Shown here: piece by piece, positions 36,617-45,797 of the stretch
Numbering within the stretch: position 1 is the first letter of the stretch
Layout: each line of letters starts with the position of its first letter
NCBI RefSeq assembly: GCF_934424005.1
Contig: NZ_CAKRXI010000024.1
Span: forward strand, 1 to 49,810
Length of the DNA stretch: 49,810 nucleotides
Source: an uncultured Blautia sp.
Lineage (GTDB): Bacteria; Bacillota; Clostridia; Lachnospirales; Lachnospiraceae
Reading direction: 5' to 3'
The notes under the pieces: model-generated
The model's input: only the letters and a program-made list of their open reading frames with translations
Database searches by the model: none
Told to the model about the DNA's origin: nothing
Program-made: the position numbers and the translations under genes

Positions 36617-37417
36617 ATGAACGGAGATAAATTTGTATTGAACGAAAAATATCTGAACCAATATTTAGTTAATTTTGAAAAGCGCTATGAAAAACTTGTA
36701 TTTGAACGTCAGGAATCAAATTTGCTTCATAACAGTGTTGAATGGGGAAACTGGGTTTATGATTGTCTGAAAAGAAATGATATCAATAGTATGATTGCTG
36801 CACTAAATGCTGTAAGTAAACATTATCAACCCGGAAAACTCGCTTCCAATGAACTGCGTTCCGGTAAAAATCTTATGATCTGTCTGATCACAGATATTAC
36901 AAACAGAGCAGCAAGAGATCGACTTGTTTCAAATGAGTTAATATTGACTGCTGCTGACATTTGCATTTTAATGTGTGAAGAAACTGCTACATATGAAGAA
37001 CTGTTGCGCTGTACCTGTGCCGGCCTTATTAAAATCAGTAATCTGATACGCGAATACAAAGAGCGTGAATATCATCCTCTTATTAAGCCTACTAAAGAAT
37101 ACATTTACAAACATCTTCACGGCCACATAAAGCTGGCAGATATTTCCGCTCATCTCGGCGTAACTCCTGAACATCTCTCCCGAACTTTTCATGCCGCTGA
37201 AGGAATCACGCTCAAACAATATATTATAGAAGAGCGAATTAATCGTGCCAAAAATTTACTCCGTTTTTCCGACTACTCTGTTACAGATATTGCCTCATAT
37301 CTGGCGTTTTCATCTGCCAGTCATTTTACAGAAGTTTTTAAATCTGCAACAGGAAAAACCCCCACGGTATACCGCAGGGATTTTGTTGAATATGCATATA
37401 TTACAGATATTGACTGA
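36617..37417 (+). CDS. AraC-family transcriptional regulator
   Basis: A 266-residue regulator. The C-terminal 100 residues are the double HTH: first helix pair in KLADISAHLGVTPEHLSRTFHAAEG, second in SVTDIASYLAFSSASHFTEVFKSATGKTPTVYRR. The N-terminal 160 residues are helical with no cupin motif, so the ligand domain is not recognisable. ATG 36617 follows GGAGG by 9 bases; the ATG at 36608 is too close to it. It diverges from the GH3-GPH operon and probably activates it in response to the imported glucoside. Its 3' end overlaps the convergent VOC gene by 17 bases. Confidence 0.9.
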   Translation: MNGDKFVLNEKYLNQYLVNFEKRYEKLVFERQESNLLHNSVEWGNWVYDCLKRNDINSMIAALNAVSKHYQPGKLASNELRSGKNLMICLITDITNRAARDRLVSNELILTAADICILMCEETATYEELLRCTCAGLIKISNLIREYKEREYHPLIKPTKEYIYKHLHGHIKLADISAHLGVTPEHLSRTFHAAEGITLKQYIIEERINRAKNLLRFSDYSVTDIASYLAFSSASHFTEVFKSATGKTPTVYRRDFVEYAYITDID

Positions 37418-37799
37418 ACTCTACTTTTTCTTTATTCGGTCCTTCAATTGTAAAGAACTTCACTCCATTCTCCCAGAACGGAAGAAAATGAACTGTATCC
37501 TGTGTACTGTTCAGCCCAGCCTGATTGATCATAGCATAAACTTTCTCAATGTCTTTTACATCGATTGCAATGTGATCGATTGCTCCTGACTGCATTACAG
37601 CCGCTTTATTTTCATAGGTTTCAATGACAAGTGTATGCAGTTTCAAAAATGCAACTTTTTCATTTGCTTCTTCGTTTACTGTCTGAAATGCAATCTCAAA
37701 TCCAAGTTTTTGATAAAATTCTATTGTATTTTCAATGTCATTTGTTGGAATTCCTATATGCTGAACTCCGTTTAACTGTTCTCTTAAATTCATTTCCAT
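37401..37799 (-). CDS. VOC-family (glyoxalase/bleomycin resistance-type) protein
   Basis: A 132-residue protein with two beta-alpha-beta-beta-beta modules: HIGIPTNDIENTIEFYQKLGFEI and DHIAIDVKDIEKVYAMINQAGL. Metal-ligand candidates are His14 and His75 at the module starts, with Glu59 and Glu127 at later strands. It could be a lyase, isomerase or epimerase acting on a sugar-derived compound. The start shares a base with the PfkB stop (TAATG), so it is coupled to the kinase and belongs to the sugar-acid operon. Confidence 0.82.
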   Translation of the reverse strand: MEMNLREQLNGVQHIGIPTNDIENTIEFYQKLGFEIAFQTVNEEANEKVAFLKLHTLVIETYENKAAVMQSGAIDHIAIDVKDIEKVYAMINQAGLNSTQDTVHFLPFWENGVKFFTIEGPNKEKVEFSQYL

Positions 37800-39022
37800 T
37801 ATTTACCCGCCATCCTTTCTTTCACCTGTTCCAAACGTGGCATAGCCGGAATCGCACCTTTTTTCTCAACGCAGAGACTTGCCACTGCATTTCCAAATTC
37901 AGCATACCCAACAATTTCTTCTTTTGTCAAGTCTTCCGGGCTTTTTCCTGCCTTGCTCAGTTTATACAAAAATCCACCCCAGAAGGAATCTCCGGCACCA
38001 TTCGTATCTGAGACATGTTCTACTGCAAATCCAGGAATTATGCTGCCGCCCTCTTTGCAGTAAATATAAGCTCCGTTTCCTCCAAGTGTAACCGCAACAA
38101 CTTTGACACCCTGGCGAAATAATGCTTCTGCTGCTTTCTCTACTTCTTTATATCCTGTCAGAAGTTCTGTTTCCTCATCAGAAATCTTTATAATGTCTAC
38201 ATAGGGAATCAGACTCCTCATATGTTTCATGGCAGTTTCTTCACTTGTCCAAAGGGATGCCCGGTAGTTCGGATCATAGGAAATAATACTTCCTTTATTC
38301 TTCGCTCGTTTTACTGCATAAAACGTAGTATCTCTTGATGGCTGATCTGTTAATGACAGAGAACCGACATGAAAAATACTTGTATGATCCACTACATCAA
38401 CATCAATTTCTTCTTTCTGGATCTTTGTATCAGCTCCCGGTTTCCTTGCAAAAGAAAAAGTACGTTCACCAGACGCATTCACGTCCACGAATGCCAGTGT
38501 TGTAAAATACTGATCATCCAAGAGCAGACCTTTTGTATCTACTTCCTCTTTCTGCAATACTGAACGAAGGAATTCTCCATGTATATCATTTCCTGCTTTA
38601 CCAATAAACGCAGTATGCGCTCCCAGCCTGCTGGCTGCCACTGCAACATTCGCCGGTGCACCGCCAGGATTTCTTGCATACAGCATCTGGCCATCTTCAT
38701 TCAGATTCTGTGAAGTAAAATCGATTAAAATTTCTCCGAATGTTGTAATATCATAAATCGAACGTTTTACAGAATCATTCGTATCCATCAGAAGATCTGC
38801 TTCCAATAACCGGAACAATATCTTTTCGCATTCTTTTTCATTATCGGTGTGGATATGCAGTTCACCTTTGTCAAACTCCGGCATGCTCAGAACACCAAGC
38901 ATGGATTTCGCATTTACAATATATCGTCCACAACAGAGTTCTGCCTCATACGGAACGGATTCAGCAATACTTACCAGCTTTCTTGCATTCTGCATGGTTC
39001 CCAAAACTACTTTTACAATCAT
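37799..39022 (-). CDS. HPr-like domain fused to PfkB-family sugar kinase
   Basis: A 407-residue fusion. Residues 1-85 look like HPr: ARKLVSIAESVPYEAELCC, then AKSMLGVLSM, where the Ser of HPr kinase regulation is kept. The His of the phosphocarrier is absent (QNARKL in place of H-A-R-P), as in Crh, so it cannot carry PTS phosphate but may be regulated by HPr kinase. From about 90 on it is a PfkB (ribokinase/fructokinase) kinase: GEILIDFT, NPGGAPANVAVAASRLG, and the C-terminal DTNGAGDSFWGGF with the catalytic Asp. The sugar is probably fructose or 2-keto-3-deoxygluconate, given the neighbours. Confidence 0.87.
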   Translation of the reverse strand: MIVKVVLGTMQNARKLVSIAESVPYEAELCCGRYIVNAKSMLGVLSMPEFDKGELHIHTDNEKECEKILFRLLEADLLMDTNDSVKRSIYDITTFGEILIDFTSQNLNEDGQMLYARNPGGAPANVAVAASRLGAHTAFIGKAGNDIHGEFLRSVLQKEEVDTKGLLLDDQYFTTLAFVDVNASGERTFSFARKPGADTKIQKEEIDVDVVDHTSIFHVGSLSLTDQPSRDTTFYAVKRAKNKGSIISYDPNYRASLWTSEETAMKHMRSLIPYVDIIKISDEETELLTGYKEVEKAAEALFRQGVKVVAVTLGGNGAYIYCKEGGSIIPGFAVEHVSDTNGAGDSFWGGFLYKLSKAGKSPEDLTKEEIVGYAEFGNAVASLCVEKKGAIPAMPRLEQVKERMAGK

Positions 39023-39033
39023 CTGTCTCTCTC

Positions 39034-40392
39034 CTAAGCAAACAGGCTGATCACAATTGCACAGATCAGACCTGTGAATCCAATAATTGTTTCCATCATG
39101 GTCCAGGACTTCAGAGTTGTTTTCTCATCAATTTCCAGCAAAGAGCTTACCAGCCAGAATCCGGAATCGTTTACATGGCTGAATGCAGTCGCTCCTCCAT
39201 TGATCGCACATACCATTGCAGCCAGATACACCGGTGACAACTGTGCTACTCCCGGCATTGCAGCCATGATTCCTGCAGCCATTGTCATTGCTACGACAGC
39301 AGCTCCTACCGATGCACGAATCAGTGCCGCGATCAGGAACGCTACCAGTACCAGCGGAAGTCCGCTCTTCTCAAGTGCCGGTCCGATAATATCTCCCATT
39401 CCACAGTCCTGCAGTACCCATCGAATGATTCCGCCACCGGTAATAACCAGAAGAATCTGGCCTGTCGGACGTAAGGAACGGTCCAGGATCTTTTTCATCT
39501 GCTCTCCGTCGTATCCCTGTTTCTTACCAAGAAAATACATGGCAAATAATACCGCTATGATCAGGGCAACAAACGGTGTTCCAAGGAATTCCAATACCGG
39601 ACGTGCTGCATCAATTCCCGGAATATATTCCGATACTGTACTGCAGAGAATCAGTACAAGCGGAACAAGAATGATGCATAATACGGTAGAAAACTTCGGA
39701 AGATTTGCTTCGTCTGCCTCTCTGACTTCCTGAATATTGGAAGGGAGTCCTGTATCAATTTTGCTGCCGATATATTTTGACCAAAGGATACCGGCAAAGA
39801 TCAAAGATATAATTCCTACCGGAACACCTACTGCAATCATAACTCCCAGATCCACATTCAGCATATTCGCAACAAGTACAGATCCTGCAGATGGTGGGAT
39901 AAATGCAAAACCTGTTGCCAGGCCGGCAAGAAGCGGTATCACATAATATAATGTGGATTTTTTTGTTTTCTTCGCAAGTCCAAATGCAAGTGGAATCAAA
40001 ATTACCACACCGGCTTCAAAAAATACGGTCGTACCTACTACCAGACCAGTAATTCCAAGTGCAATACCGGCTTTTTTCTCTCCAAATTTATTTACAAGAG
40101 TCTGTGCAACACACTGTGCTCCTCCGGATACTTCCAGAATTCCTCCAAATAAAGAACCCAGACCAATCAACAATACGATTCCCTGTAATGTCTCTCCCGC
40201 ACCTTTTTCTACTGTACTTACCAGAGTTGGAACCGGCATTCCGGCTCCAAGTCCGATAAATAATGCAGAAATCAGAAGAGATAATACCGGATGGATCTTA
40301 AATTTAATAATCAGCAATAATAATAGGATAATACCTGCCGCCGCCGCGATCAGAAGCCTTGTTGGCTCTGCTGCAAATACCGCTTCTGTCAT
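39034..40392 (-). CDS. GntP-family gluconate/sugar-acid permease
   Basis: A 452-residue H+ symporter of the gluconate permease family, with about twelve membrane helices, the N-terminal LLLLLIIKFKIHPVLSLLISALFIGLGAG and the C-terminal CAINGGATAFSHVNDSGFWLV signature. It lies between the oxidoreductase and kinase genes of one operon, with gaps of 11 and 41 bases, so it should import the sugar acid they use. The start follows AGGAAAAG. Confidence 0.92.
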   Translation of the reverse strand: MTEAVFAAEPTRLLIAAAAGIILLLLLIIKFKIHPVLSLLISALFIGLGAGMPVPTLVSTVEKGAGETLQGIVLLIGLGSLFGGILEVSGGAQCVAQTLVNKFGEKKAGIALGITGLVVGTTVFFEAGVVILIPLAFGLAKKTKKSTLYYVIPLLAGLATGFAFIPPSAGSVLVANMLNVDLGVMIAVGVPVGIISLIFAGILWSKYIGSKIDTGLPSNIQEVREADEANLPKFSTVLCIILVPLVLILCSTVSEYIPGIDAARPVLEFLGTPFVALIIAVLFAMYFLGKKQGYDGEQMKKILDRSLRPTGQILLVITGGGIIRWVLQDCGMGDIIGPALEKSGLPLVLVAFLIAALIRASVGAAVVAMTMAAGIMAAMPGVAQLSPVYLAAMVCAINGGATAFSHVNDSGFWLVSSLLEIDEKTTLKSWTMMETIIGFTGLICAIVISLFA

Positions 40393-40433
40393 CTTTCTTT
40401 TCCTCCGCGTTTTTGTCTAACATCAAATTTGTC

Positions 40434-42050
40434 TTAGTGTACATATTTGTGGATGGTTGCTTTAACAGCCCCCGGTCCTGCAATCATTTCACGGAACATA
40501 TGCTCAATTTTTTCTCCTACGCCGTCTTTATACAGATCTGTAAAGAACAGACGCTCATTGGAAAGAATTGGTTTCAGCTGATCCTTAAAGGTTTCCGGCT
40601 TTCCTACAACAATGTCTTTGAACTGTTCCTGAAGTTCTTCATTCATCGGGTCTGGTGCAAGCTCAAATTTATTTCCTTCATCATCAACACCAAGCATGTA
40701 TCTGAGCCATCCTGCGATTCCCAGCGGAATTGCGGTCAGTCTGGAAGCATCTCCAAATTTTGCAACATACGCTTTTACAGTTTCTCCAAAACGAATTCCT
40801 ACCATCTGAGATACATCAACTGCCAGACGAAGGTTTGTATCTCCAAGGTATTCATTCGGGAAACGATCATTAAACAGTTCATCTACAAATGCCTGTGGTG
40901 AAAGGATTCCCGGATCTGCAACTACCGGAAGTCCCTCATCGTAAGCTACCATACGTGCCATCTTCATCATATCTTCGTTTGTATTCAGCATATGAGCAAA
41001 CAGATCATATCCAAGAACTACACCAAGCGGTCCTGTTGCTGAATGTACCGGATTCAGGCAAACGGTTACTTTCATTCGTTCAGACAGATTTACTGTATTT
41101 CTGTCTGCCATGTATACGCCAAAACCTTTTTCCAGTGCCGGACGTCCGTTCGGGAAACTGTCTTCAATTACAAGGTACTGTGGTTTCTCCGCATTTACAA
41201 ATGGTGCAATGTAGGTTTTCTTTCCTGTGATGACCGGCTGCATGTCTTCCACACCCAGTTTTTCCAGATCTGCTGCAATCTGTTCACTCGGACGAGGTGT
41301 GATCTTATCGATCATTGTCCATGGGAATGCGACTACCTTTTCATCGCTTACATAATTTACAAATCCTTCATCCACGAATCCGGCTTTCTTCCATTCCTCA
41401 GTCATAGTCAGTACAGATTCACGAAGTTTTGCGCCATTCTGTGAGCAGTTATCCATGGAAACCAGTGCGATTGGATATTTGCCTGCTTTGTATCTCTCAT
41501 AAAGCATTGCGACCAGAACTGCCATTGCCCCGACTGCTTTATCCGGGCCATTCTGAATATCAGCCTCAACAAATGGGAACCATGTGCCATCCGCTTTCTG
41601 CAGAGCATAACCTTTTTCTGTAATCGTGAAGGAAACCATCTGCAGGGATCTGCTGCTGAAGATCTCTTTCAGGCGTTTCCACTGTGCTTCATTTGAAGAC
41701 TGCGCCTTAACTGCTTCCGCCAGAGAACCAAGTACTTTGTATTCACGTGTTCCATCGCCATGAAGGATAACGCTTAATCCAAGATTATCATATGGTTCAT
41801 AAATCTTATCCACTACATCATAATCAAATGTTTCTACACAGGTAATGCCTCTGTCGAGTACACCTTCTTCCAGAAGTCCGTCTGCAATGCCACCGATAAA
41901 TACACGGAAAATATTTCCAATTCCAAAATGTACCCACACCGGAGCTTCTTTTGCTCTTTCAGAAACAGCTTCTACATCATATCCCGGGAGTGCAATTCCT
42001 GCTTCTTCCCATGCAGCACGATCTTTGATTCCATCCATTGTTAACTTCAT
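40434..42050 (-). CDS. Mannitol dehydrogenase-family oxidoreductase (UxuB/fructuronate reductase-like)
   Basis: A 538-residue NAD(P)-dependent polyol/sugar-acid dehydrogenase. It has the Rossmann start VHFGIGNIFRVFIGG near 35-50 and, in the C-terminal domain, the active-site segment MKVTVCLNPVHSATGP, the Lys, Asn and His triad region of the family. Beside GntP and a PfkB kinase it most likely links a hexuronate or gluconate-type acid (fructuronate to mannonate) to central metabolism; mannitol oxidation is an alternative. The start follows AAAGGAGG. It is the first gene of the operon. Confidence 0.87.
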   Translation of the reverse strand: MKLTMDGIKDRAAWEEAGIALPGYDVEAVSERAKEAPVWVHFGIGNIFRVFIGGIADGLLEEGVLDRGITCVETFDYDVVDKIYEPYDNLGLSVILHGDGTREYKVLGSLAEAVKAQSSNEAQWKRLKEIFSSRSLQMVSFTITEKGYALQKADGTWFPFVEADIQNGPDKAVGAMAVLVAMLYERYKAGKYPIALVSMDNCSQNGAKLRESVLTMTEEWKKAGFVDEGFVNYVSDEKVVAFPWTMIDKITPRPSEQIAADLEKLGVEDMQPVITGKKTYIAPFVNAEKPQYLVIEDSFPNGRPALEKGFGVYMADRNTVNLSERMKVTVCLNPVHSATGPLGVVLGYDLFAHMLNTNEDMMKMARMVAYDEGLPVVADPGILSPQAFVDELFNDRFPNEYLGDTNLRLAVDVSQMVGIRFGETVKAYVAKFGDASRLTAIPLGIAGWLRYMLGVDDEGNKFELAPDPMNEELQEQFKDIVVGKPETFKDQLKPILSNERLFFTDLYKDGVGEKIEHMFREMIAGPGAVKATIHKYVH

Positions 42051-42085
42051 TTTTGAATCCTCCTTTAATTTACTTATATGTTTCT

Positions 42086-42140
42086 CTTATGTTTTTTACT
42101 TATGTTTTTTACTTATGTTTATATATTAACTGTAAGTTAA
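42086..42140 (-). promoter_or_regulatory. Leader repeat and palindrome before the sugar-acid operon
   Basis: A 13-base tandem repeat (CTTATGTTTTTTA, about 2.6 copies, 42086-42120) is followed by an imperfect palindrome TTAACTGTAAGTTAA at 42126-42140, a possible repressor site. I see no confident -35/-10 pair. Confidence 0.35.
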
Positions 42141-42233
42141 GTATATATCTGAGTTCTCAAAAAATCCATTGACAATAATTATAATATTGAAGCATATTTT
42201 TTATGCAATTTTACTATATTCTAGTACCATATA

Positions 42234-42270
42234 AAAAAACGCCCTCCCGCACAGCAGGAGAGCGTTTTTT
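42234..42270. terminator. Terminator of the biotin operon
   Basis: AAAACGC...GCGTTTT hairpin with inner CTCC/GGAG pairing and a T-run of seven on the minus strand, directly after bioA. Confidence 0.88.
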
Positions 42271-42272
42271 CT

Positions 42273-43463
42273 TTATTTGAATTTAAACCATTCTTTCATC
42301 ACATCAAAGATTTTTATAAGTTCCTCGTCCTTGATCACATACGGAACCATGGAGTACATATAATTTAAGAACGGACGGCAGAACACGCCTCGTTCATATG
42401 CAAACTGTTGAAAGCCTTCCAGGTATTTTGGATCACGGACTTCCACGCAGGTGCATCCACCCATGATACGTACTTCTTTGACACGTGGATCTGTGAAGTG
42501 TTCCATCTCCTGACGTGAGATCTGCTCAATATGATGGATCTTGCTCATATAATCTTCACGCTCGAAGACTTCAATTCCTTTTAATGCCACTGCACATGCA
42601 AGAGGATTTCCCATAAAGGTTGGTCCATGCATCAGAGCAAGTCTGTCATCATCACTGTAAAAGGCATTGAATACTTTGTGGTTTGCCACTGTAACTGCAT
42701 GTCCGATATATCCTCCGGTCAGAGCCTTTCCAAGAACAAGGATGTCCGGGAGAACTAGGTCTGCGACAAAACGATTTCCTGTACGGCCAAATCCTGTGGC
42801 AACCTCATCAAAGATCAGAAGTACATCGTACTGGTTACACAGTTCTCTTGCACGTTTCAGGAACGAAATGTCATACATCCGCATTCCACCCGCTCCCTGT
42901 AAAAGCGGCTCCACGATAAAGCAGTTCAGGCGGTCGTGGTACAGTTCAAATGCCTCTTCAAGTGCTGAAATCTCTGTTGGGATATGGACAACGCCTTCTT
43001 TTTTATCAAAGGCAAAATGATAATCTTCATCATCGCCCACTTCCATTGCCTTAAAAGTGTCTCCGTGGTACGCATGCTCAAGTGCAAGCACCAGCGGTCT
43101 TTTACGACCCTGGTTTGTGTTGTACTGAAGTGCCATTTTAAGAGAAACTTCTACCGCAACACTTCCTGAATCTGAAAAGAAACAGTAGTCCAGATCGCCC
43201 GGAAGAAATTCCTGAAGTTTTGCAGAAAGCTTTTCTACCGGCTCATGGGTAAGTCCACCAAGCATAACATGACAGAAACGATCCGCCTGTTCCTTGATAG
43301 CCTCGGTCAGCTCCGGATGCTTGTAGCCGTGGATCATGCACCACCAGGAAGAAATAGAATCTATCAGTTTCTGATCTTTTGTATAAAGATGCACGCCTTC
43401 TGCGTCCAGAATCTTATACGGCTCTTTCATTGTTTTCATCTGTTCATATGGATACCAAATCAT
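42273..43463 (-). CDS. bioA: 7,8-diaminopelargonic acid synthase BioA
   Basis: A 396-residue PLP-dependent aminotransferase that turns KAPA into DAPA with S-adenosylmethionine as amino donor. It has SSWWCMIHGYKHP near 39-51, LIFDEVATGFGRTG with the PLP-contacting Asp, and the PLP Lys in ILVLGKALTGGYIG. The start overlaps the bioD stop as ATGA. It is the last gene of bioY-bioB-bioD-bioA. No bioF, bioW or bioH is in the window, so KAPA or an earlier precursor must come from elsewhere. Confidence 0.95.
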   Translation of the reverse strand: MIWYPYEQMKTMKEPYKILDAEGVHLYTKDQKLIDSISSWWCMIHGYKHPELTEAIKEQADRFCHVMLGGLTHEPVEKLSAKLQEFLPGDLDYCFFSDSGSVAVEVSLKMALQYNTNQGRKRPLVLALEHAYHGDTFKAMEVGDDEDYHFAFDKKEGVVHIPTEISALEEAFELYHDRLNCFIVEPLLQGAGGMRMYDISFLKRARELCNQYDVLLIFDEVATGFGRTGNRFVADLVLPDILVLGKALTGGYIGHAVTVANHKVFNAFYSDDDRLALMHGPTFMGNPLACAVALKGIEVFEREDYMSKIHHIEQISRQEMEHFTDPRVKEVRIMGGCTCVEVRDPKYLEGFQQFAYERGVFCRPFLNYMYSMVPYVIKDEELIKIFDVMKEWFKFK

Positions 43464-44158
43464 TTGATCTTCACCTCATCATAAAGTGCAGCAAGTACGT
43501 CTGCATCTGTCTCAAGCTCCGTTGCATTATCCTGTACCTTTGCAATAACCGGAAGACCAGTCATATGCTCACACATAAAGATATTGTCATCTTCCATGAT
43601 ATTTCCCGGATGATAATGGTTAAAGATGATTCCCCTGATCGGGAGTGAACGGGCTTTCATGTACTCTACAGTCAGCACAACGCTGTTGATCGTGCCAAGT
43701 CCGGCATCTGCCACAAGAATACTGGAAAGTTCAAATTCTCGGATCACATCTTCGAGCTGGATCCTGCGTTCATCGAAACAGAGCGGACATAAGATTCCTC
43801 CGCTGCCTTCCATTGTAATGTAATCATATTTATCTGCTGTCTCCAGAAATCCTTTTCGAACAACCTCAAGGTCTACCGGATTTCCTTCCACTCTTGAAGC
43901 CAGATGAGGAGACCATGCATTTTCATACACATACGGACACATTTCTTCAAGCGGCTGTGAAATCCCGGATGTCTTCTGAACAAAAAGAGCATCTCCAGGG
44001 ATCAGACTTCCGTCCGCTCTTCGGTCATTTCCGCTCATGGCAGCTTTGTAATAAGCCGGATTCTTACCAGCCTCTGCAAGTTTTTTTACAATTAAACCAG
44101 AAATATATGTTTTACCGATATCAGTTCCTGTTCCGGTAAGAAACACTGCTTTACTCAT
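43460..44158 (-). CDS. bioD: Dethiobiotin synthetase BioD
   Basis: A 232-residue ATP-dependent enzyme that closes the ureido ring of dethiobiotin from DAPA and CO2. It has the P-loop GTGTDIGKTYISG at 8-20, with the family Lys in YKAAMSG, and the MEGSGGILCPL segment. It starts 4 bases after the bioB stop and overlaps bioA. The length and motifs are normal. Confidence 0.95.
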   Translation of the reverse strand: MSKAVFLTGTGTDIGKTYISGLIVKKLAEAGKNPAYYKAAMSGNDRRADGSLIPGDALFVQKTSGISQPLEEMCPYVYENAWSPHLASRVEGNPVDLEVVRKGFLETADKYDYITMEGSGGILCPLCFDERRIQLEDVIREFELSSILVADAGLGTINSVVLTVEYMKARSLPIRGIIFNHYHPGNIMEDDNIFMCEHMTGLPVIAKVQDNATELETDADVLAALYDEVKIK

Positions 44159-44161
44159 TGT

Positions 44162-45145
44162 CTACACTTCCTTCCAGTATTCCGGAGTTACATCTCTTCC
44201 CATATCTGCAAGCATCTTGCGGTCACTTCTGATCGTCGCACATGCGGCTGTTGTCAGCATATTTCCAGTGATTGTTGCGGATGCTCCTGCATTAAAGGCA
44301 GTTTCGCCGTCATTGGTGAGAAGTGCGCGTCCTGCTGCAAGTCGAATATTTGCTTCCGGATTAATGTAGCGGAAGAACGCAATCGTACGAAGAATATCTG
44401 CTTCAGAAAGTCGAGGAAGATTTTCAAGCGGAGTTCCCGGAATCGGCATCAGCGCATTGATCGGAATAGAATCAATTCCAAGCTCAGCAAGACTGATGGC
44501 CATATCAAGACGGTCCTCCCAGGTCTCACCCATTCCAATGATGCCTCCTGAACATGCACACATGCCTTCAGCCTTAACTTTCTTTAAGGTTTCGATCTTC
44601 ATATCATATGTATGGGTTGTACATATATTCGGAAAATTTCTGCGAGAAGTCTCAATATTGTGATGATAGCTGGTCACGCCTGCTTCATGAAGACGATGAA
44701 GCTGTTCAGCTGAAAGGAAGCCCATGGATGCACAGAGATCGATTTTGCATTCTCTCTTCATTGTCTCATAAGCATGGATAGCCTGGTCAAATTCTTTTCC
44801 GGTTAAGGCTCTGCCGGCTGTTACAATGGCAAAACGGTTCACACCTTCTGCCTCATTCATCTTACAGGCTTCCAGGATTTTTTCTTCCGGAAGAAAATCG
44901 TAAACTTCGCAGGAAGTATGATTATGTGCTGACTGTGCACAATATTTACAGTCCTCCGGGCATCTGCCGCTTCGACCATTAATGATGGAACAAAGATCTA
45001 CTTTGTCACCGATACAAGCTTCACGGATGCGGTCTGCACCCTCGCATAATTCATCCAGATCACAGGTAAGGAAGAAAGAAAGGTCATCTTCTCTTGTGAT
45101 TCTGCGTCCGTCGATAATTTCCTGAGCTAAGTTGAGTGGGTTCAT
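44162..45145 (-). CDS. bioB: Biotin synthase BioB
   Basis: A 327-residue radical SAM enzyme that inserts sulfur into dethiobiotin. The radical SAM cluster motif C-x3-C-x2-C is in GRCPEDCKYCAQSA near 59-72, and Cys, Asn and Arg residues typical of the second cluster follow (CASMGFL, NIETS, LAAGRALL). The start overlaps the bioY stop as ATGA and follows GAGGAAA. Confidence 0.96.
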   Translation of the reverse strand: MNPLNLAQEIIDGRRITREDDLSFFLTCDLDELCEGADRIREACIGDKVDLCSIINGRSGRCPEDCKYCAQSAHNHTSCEVYDFLPEEKILEACKMNEAEGVNRFAIVTAGRALTGKEFDQAIHAYETMKRECKIDLCASMGFLSAEQLHRLHEAGVTSYHHNIETSRRNFPNICTTHTYDMKIETLKKVKAEGMCACSGGIIGMGETWEDRLDMAISLAELGIDSIPINALMPIPGTPLENLPRLSEADILRTIAFFRYINPEANIRLAAGRALLTNDGETAFNAGASATITGNMLTTAACATIRSDRKMLADMGRDVTPEYWKEV

Positions 45146-45735
45146 TTTGCGGTTTCCTCCGATACTGATGAGATGATAGGTTTAGGGTCTGTAAGATACT
45201 GCATTACAACCGGCCGAATACGTTTGGCAACAACTGCTCCAAGAATACTCAGTGCAATGTCTCCAGGCACTGCTAAAAGGAAACAGTAAAGGATGAGCGG
45301 CCAGATTCCGATTGGTGTGTTGATCACATAATTACAGATAACGTAGTAATAGATCATTCCACAGGCATAGACAACCATAAGTCCTGCCAGGTTTGCAAGC
45401 AGATAACGAAATACTGTCTTTTTCTTAAGATATTCTGCAATGCGTCCTGTCACATAAGTTCCCAGACAGAATCCGATAATATATCCAAAGCTTGGCTTAA
45501 ATACATACCATAATCCGCCGCCTTCGGTAAAGATTGGAAGTCCTGCCAATCCTAAAATCATATAGGAAACTACTGAAATTGTTCCTCTTTTTGATCCAAG
45601 GAGCAAACCTGCAAGCATGGTAAACAGATACTGAAGTGTAAAAGGAACCACCGGTACAGGAACCTTGATAAATGCACCTGCCGCAATCAGCGCTGTAAAA
45701 AGGCCGCAATAGATCAAACTCTTTGTCTTTGTCAT
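45142..45735 (-). CDS. bioY: Biotin transporter BioY (ECF substrate-binding subunit)
   Basis: A 197-residue membrane protein with about six helices that binds biotin for an energy-coupling-factor importer. It shows the family N-terminus (YCGLFTALIAAGAFIKVPVPVVPFTLQYLF) and GLPIFTEGGG and FKPSFGYIIGF motifs. It is the first gene of a biotin operon, giving uptake and late synthesis under one switch. Its ribosome binding site (GGAGG) lies inside a BirA-like operator. EcfA and EcfT are not in the window. Confidence 0.94.
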   Translation of the reverse strand: MTKTKSLIYCGLFTALIAAGAFIKVPVPVVPFTLQYLFTMLAGLLLGSKRGTISVVSYMILGLAGLPIFTEGGGLWYVFKPSFGYIIGFCLGTYVTGRIAEYLKKKTVFRYLLANLAGLMVVYACGMIYYYVICNYVINTPIGIWPLILYCFLLAVPGDIALSILGAVVAKRIRPVVMQYLTDPKPIISSVSEETAK

Positions 45736-45737
45736 TT

Positions 45738-45769
45738 TTGTAAACCTCCGTACGTCTTATGGTTTACAA
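45738..45769 (-). promoter_or_regulatory. BirA-like operator 1 overlapping the bioY ribosome binding site
   Basis: A perfect 9-bp inverted repeat TTGTAAACC-N14-GGTTTACAA, the shape of biotin repressor (BirA) sites. It covers the ribosome binding site and sits just downstream of the -10 box. Confidence 0.8.
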
Positions 45770-45797
45770 TTTTAAAATAAAGAATTGCAATTGTCAA
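45769..45797 (-). promoter_or_regulatory. Promoter of the bioYBDA operon
   Basis: Perfect -35 TTGACA at 45797..45792, 17-base spacer, -10 TAAAAT at 45774..45769. The -35 is inside operator 2 and the -10 abuts operator 1. Confidence 0.8.

Noticed and set aside
39074..39733. A 219-codon plus-strand frame opposite the GntP permease
   Set aside because: The frame mirrors membrane-protein codons of the real gene and has no ribosome binding site or family match.
42086..42120. The 13-base tandem repeat as a CRISPR or replication iteron
   Set aside because: There are only about 2.6 AT-rich copies directly before an operon, with no replication gene nearby.
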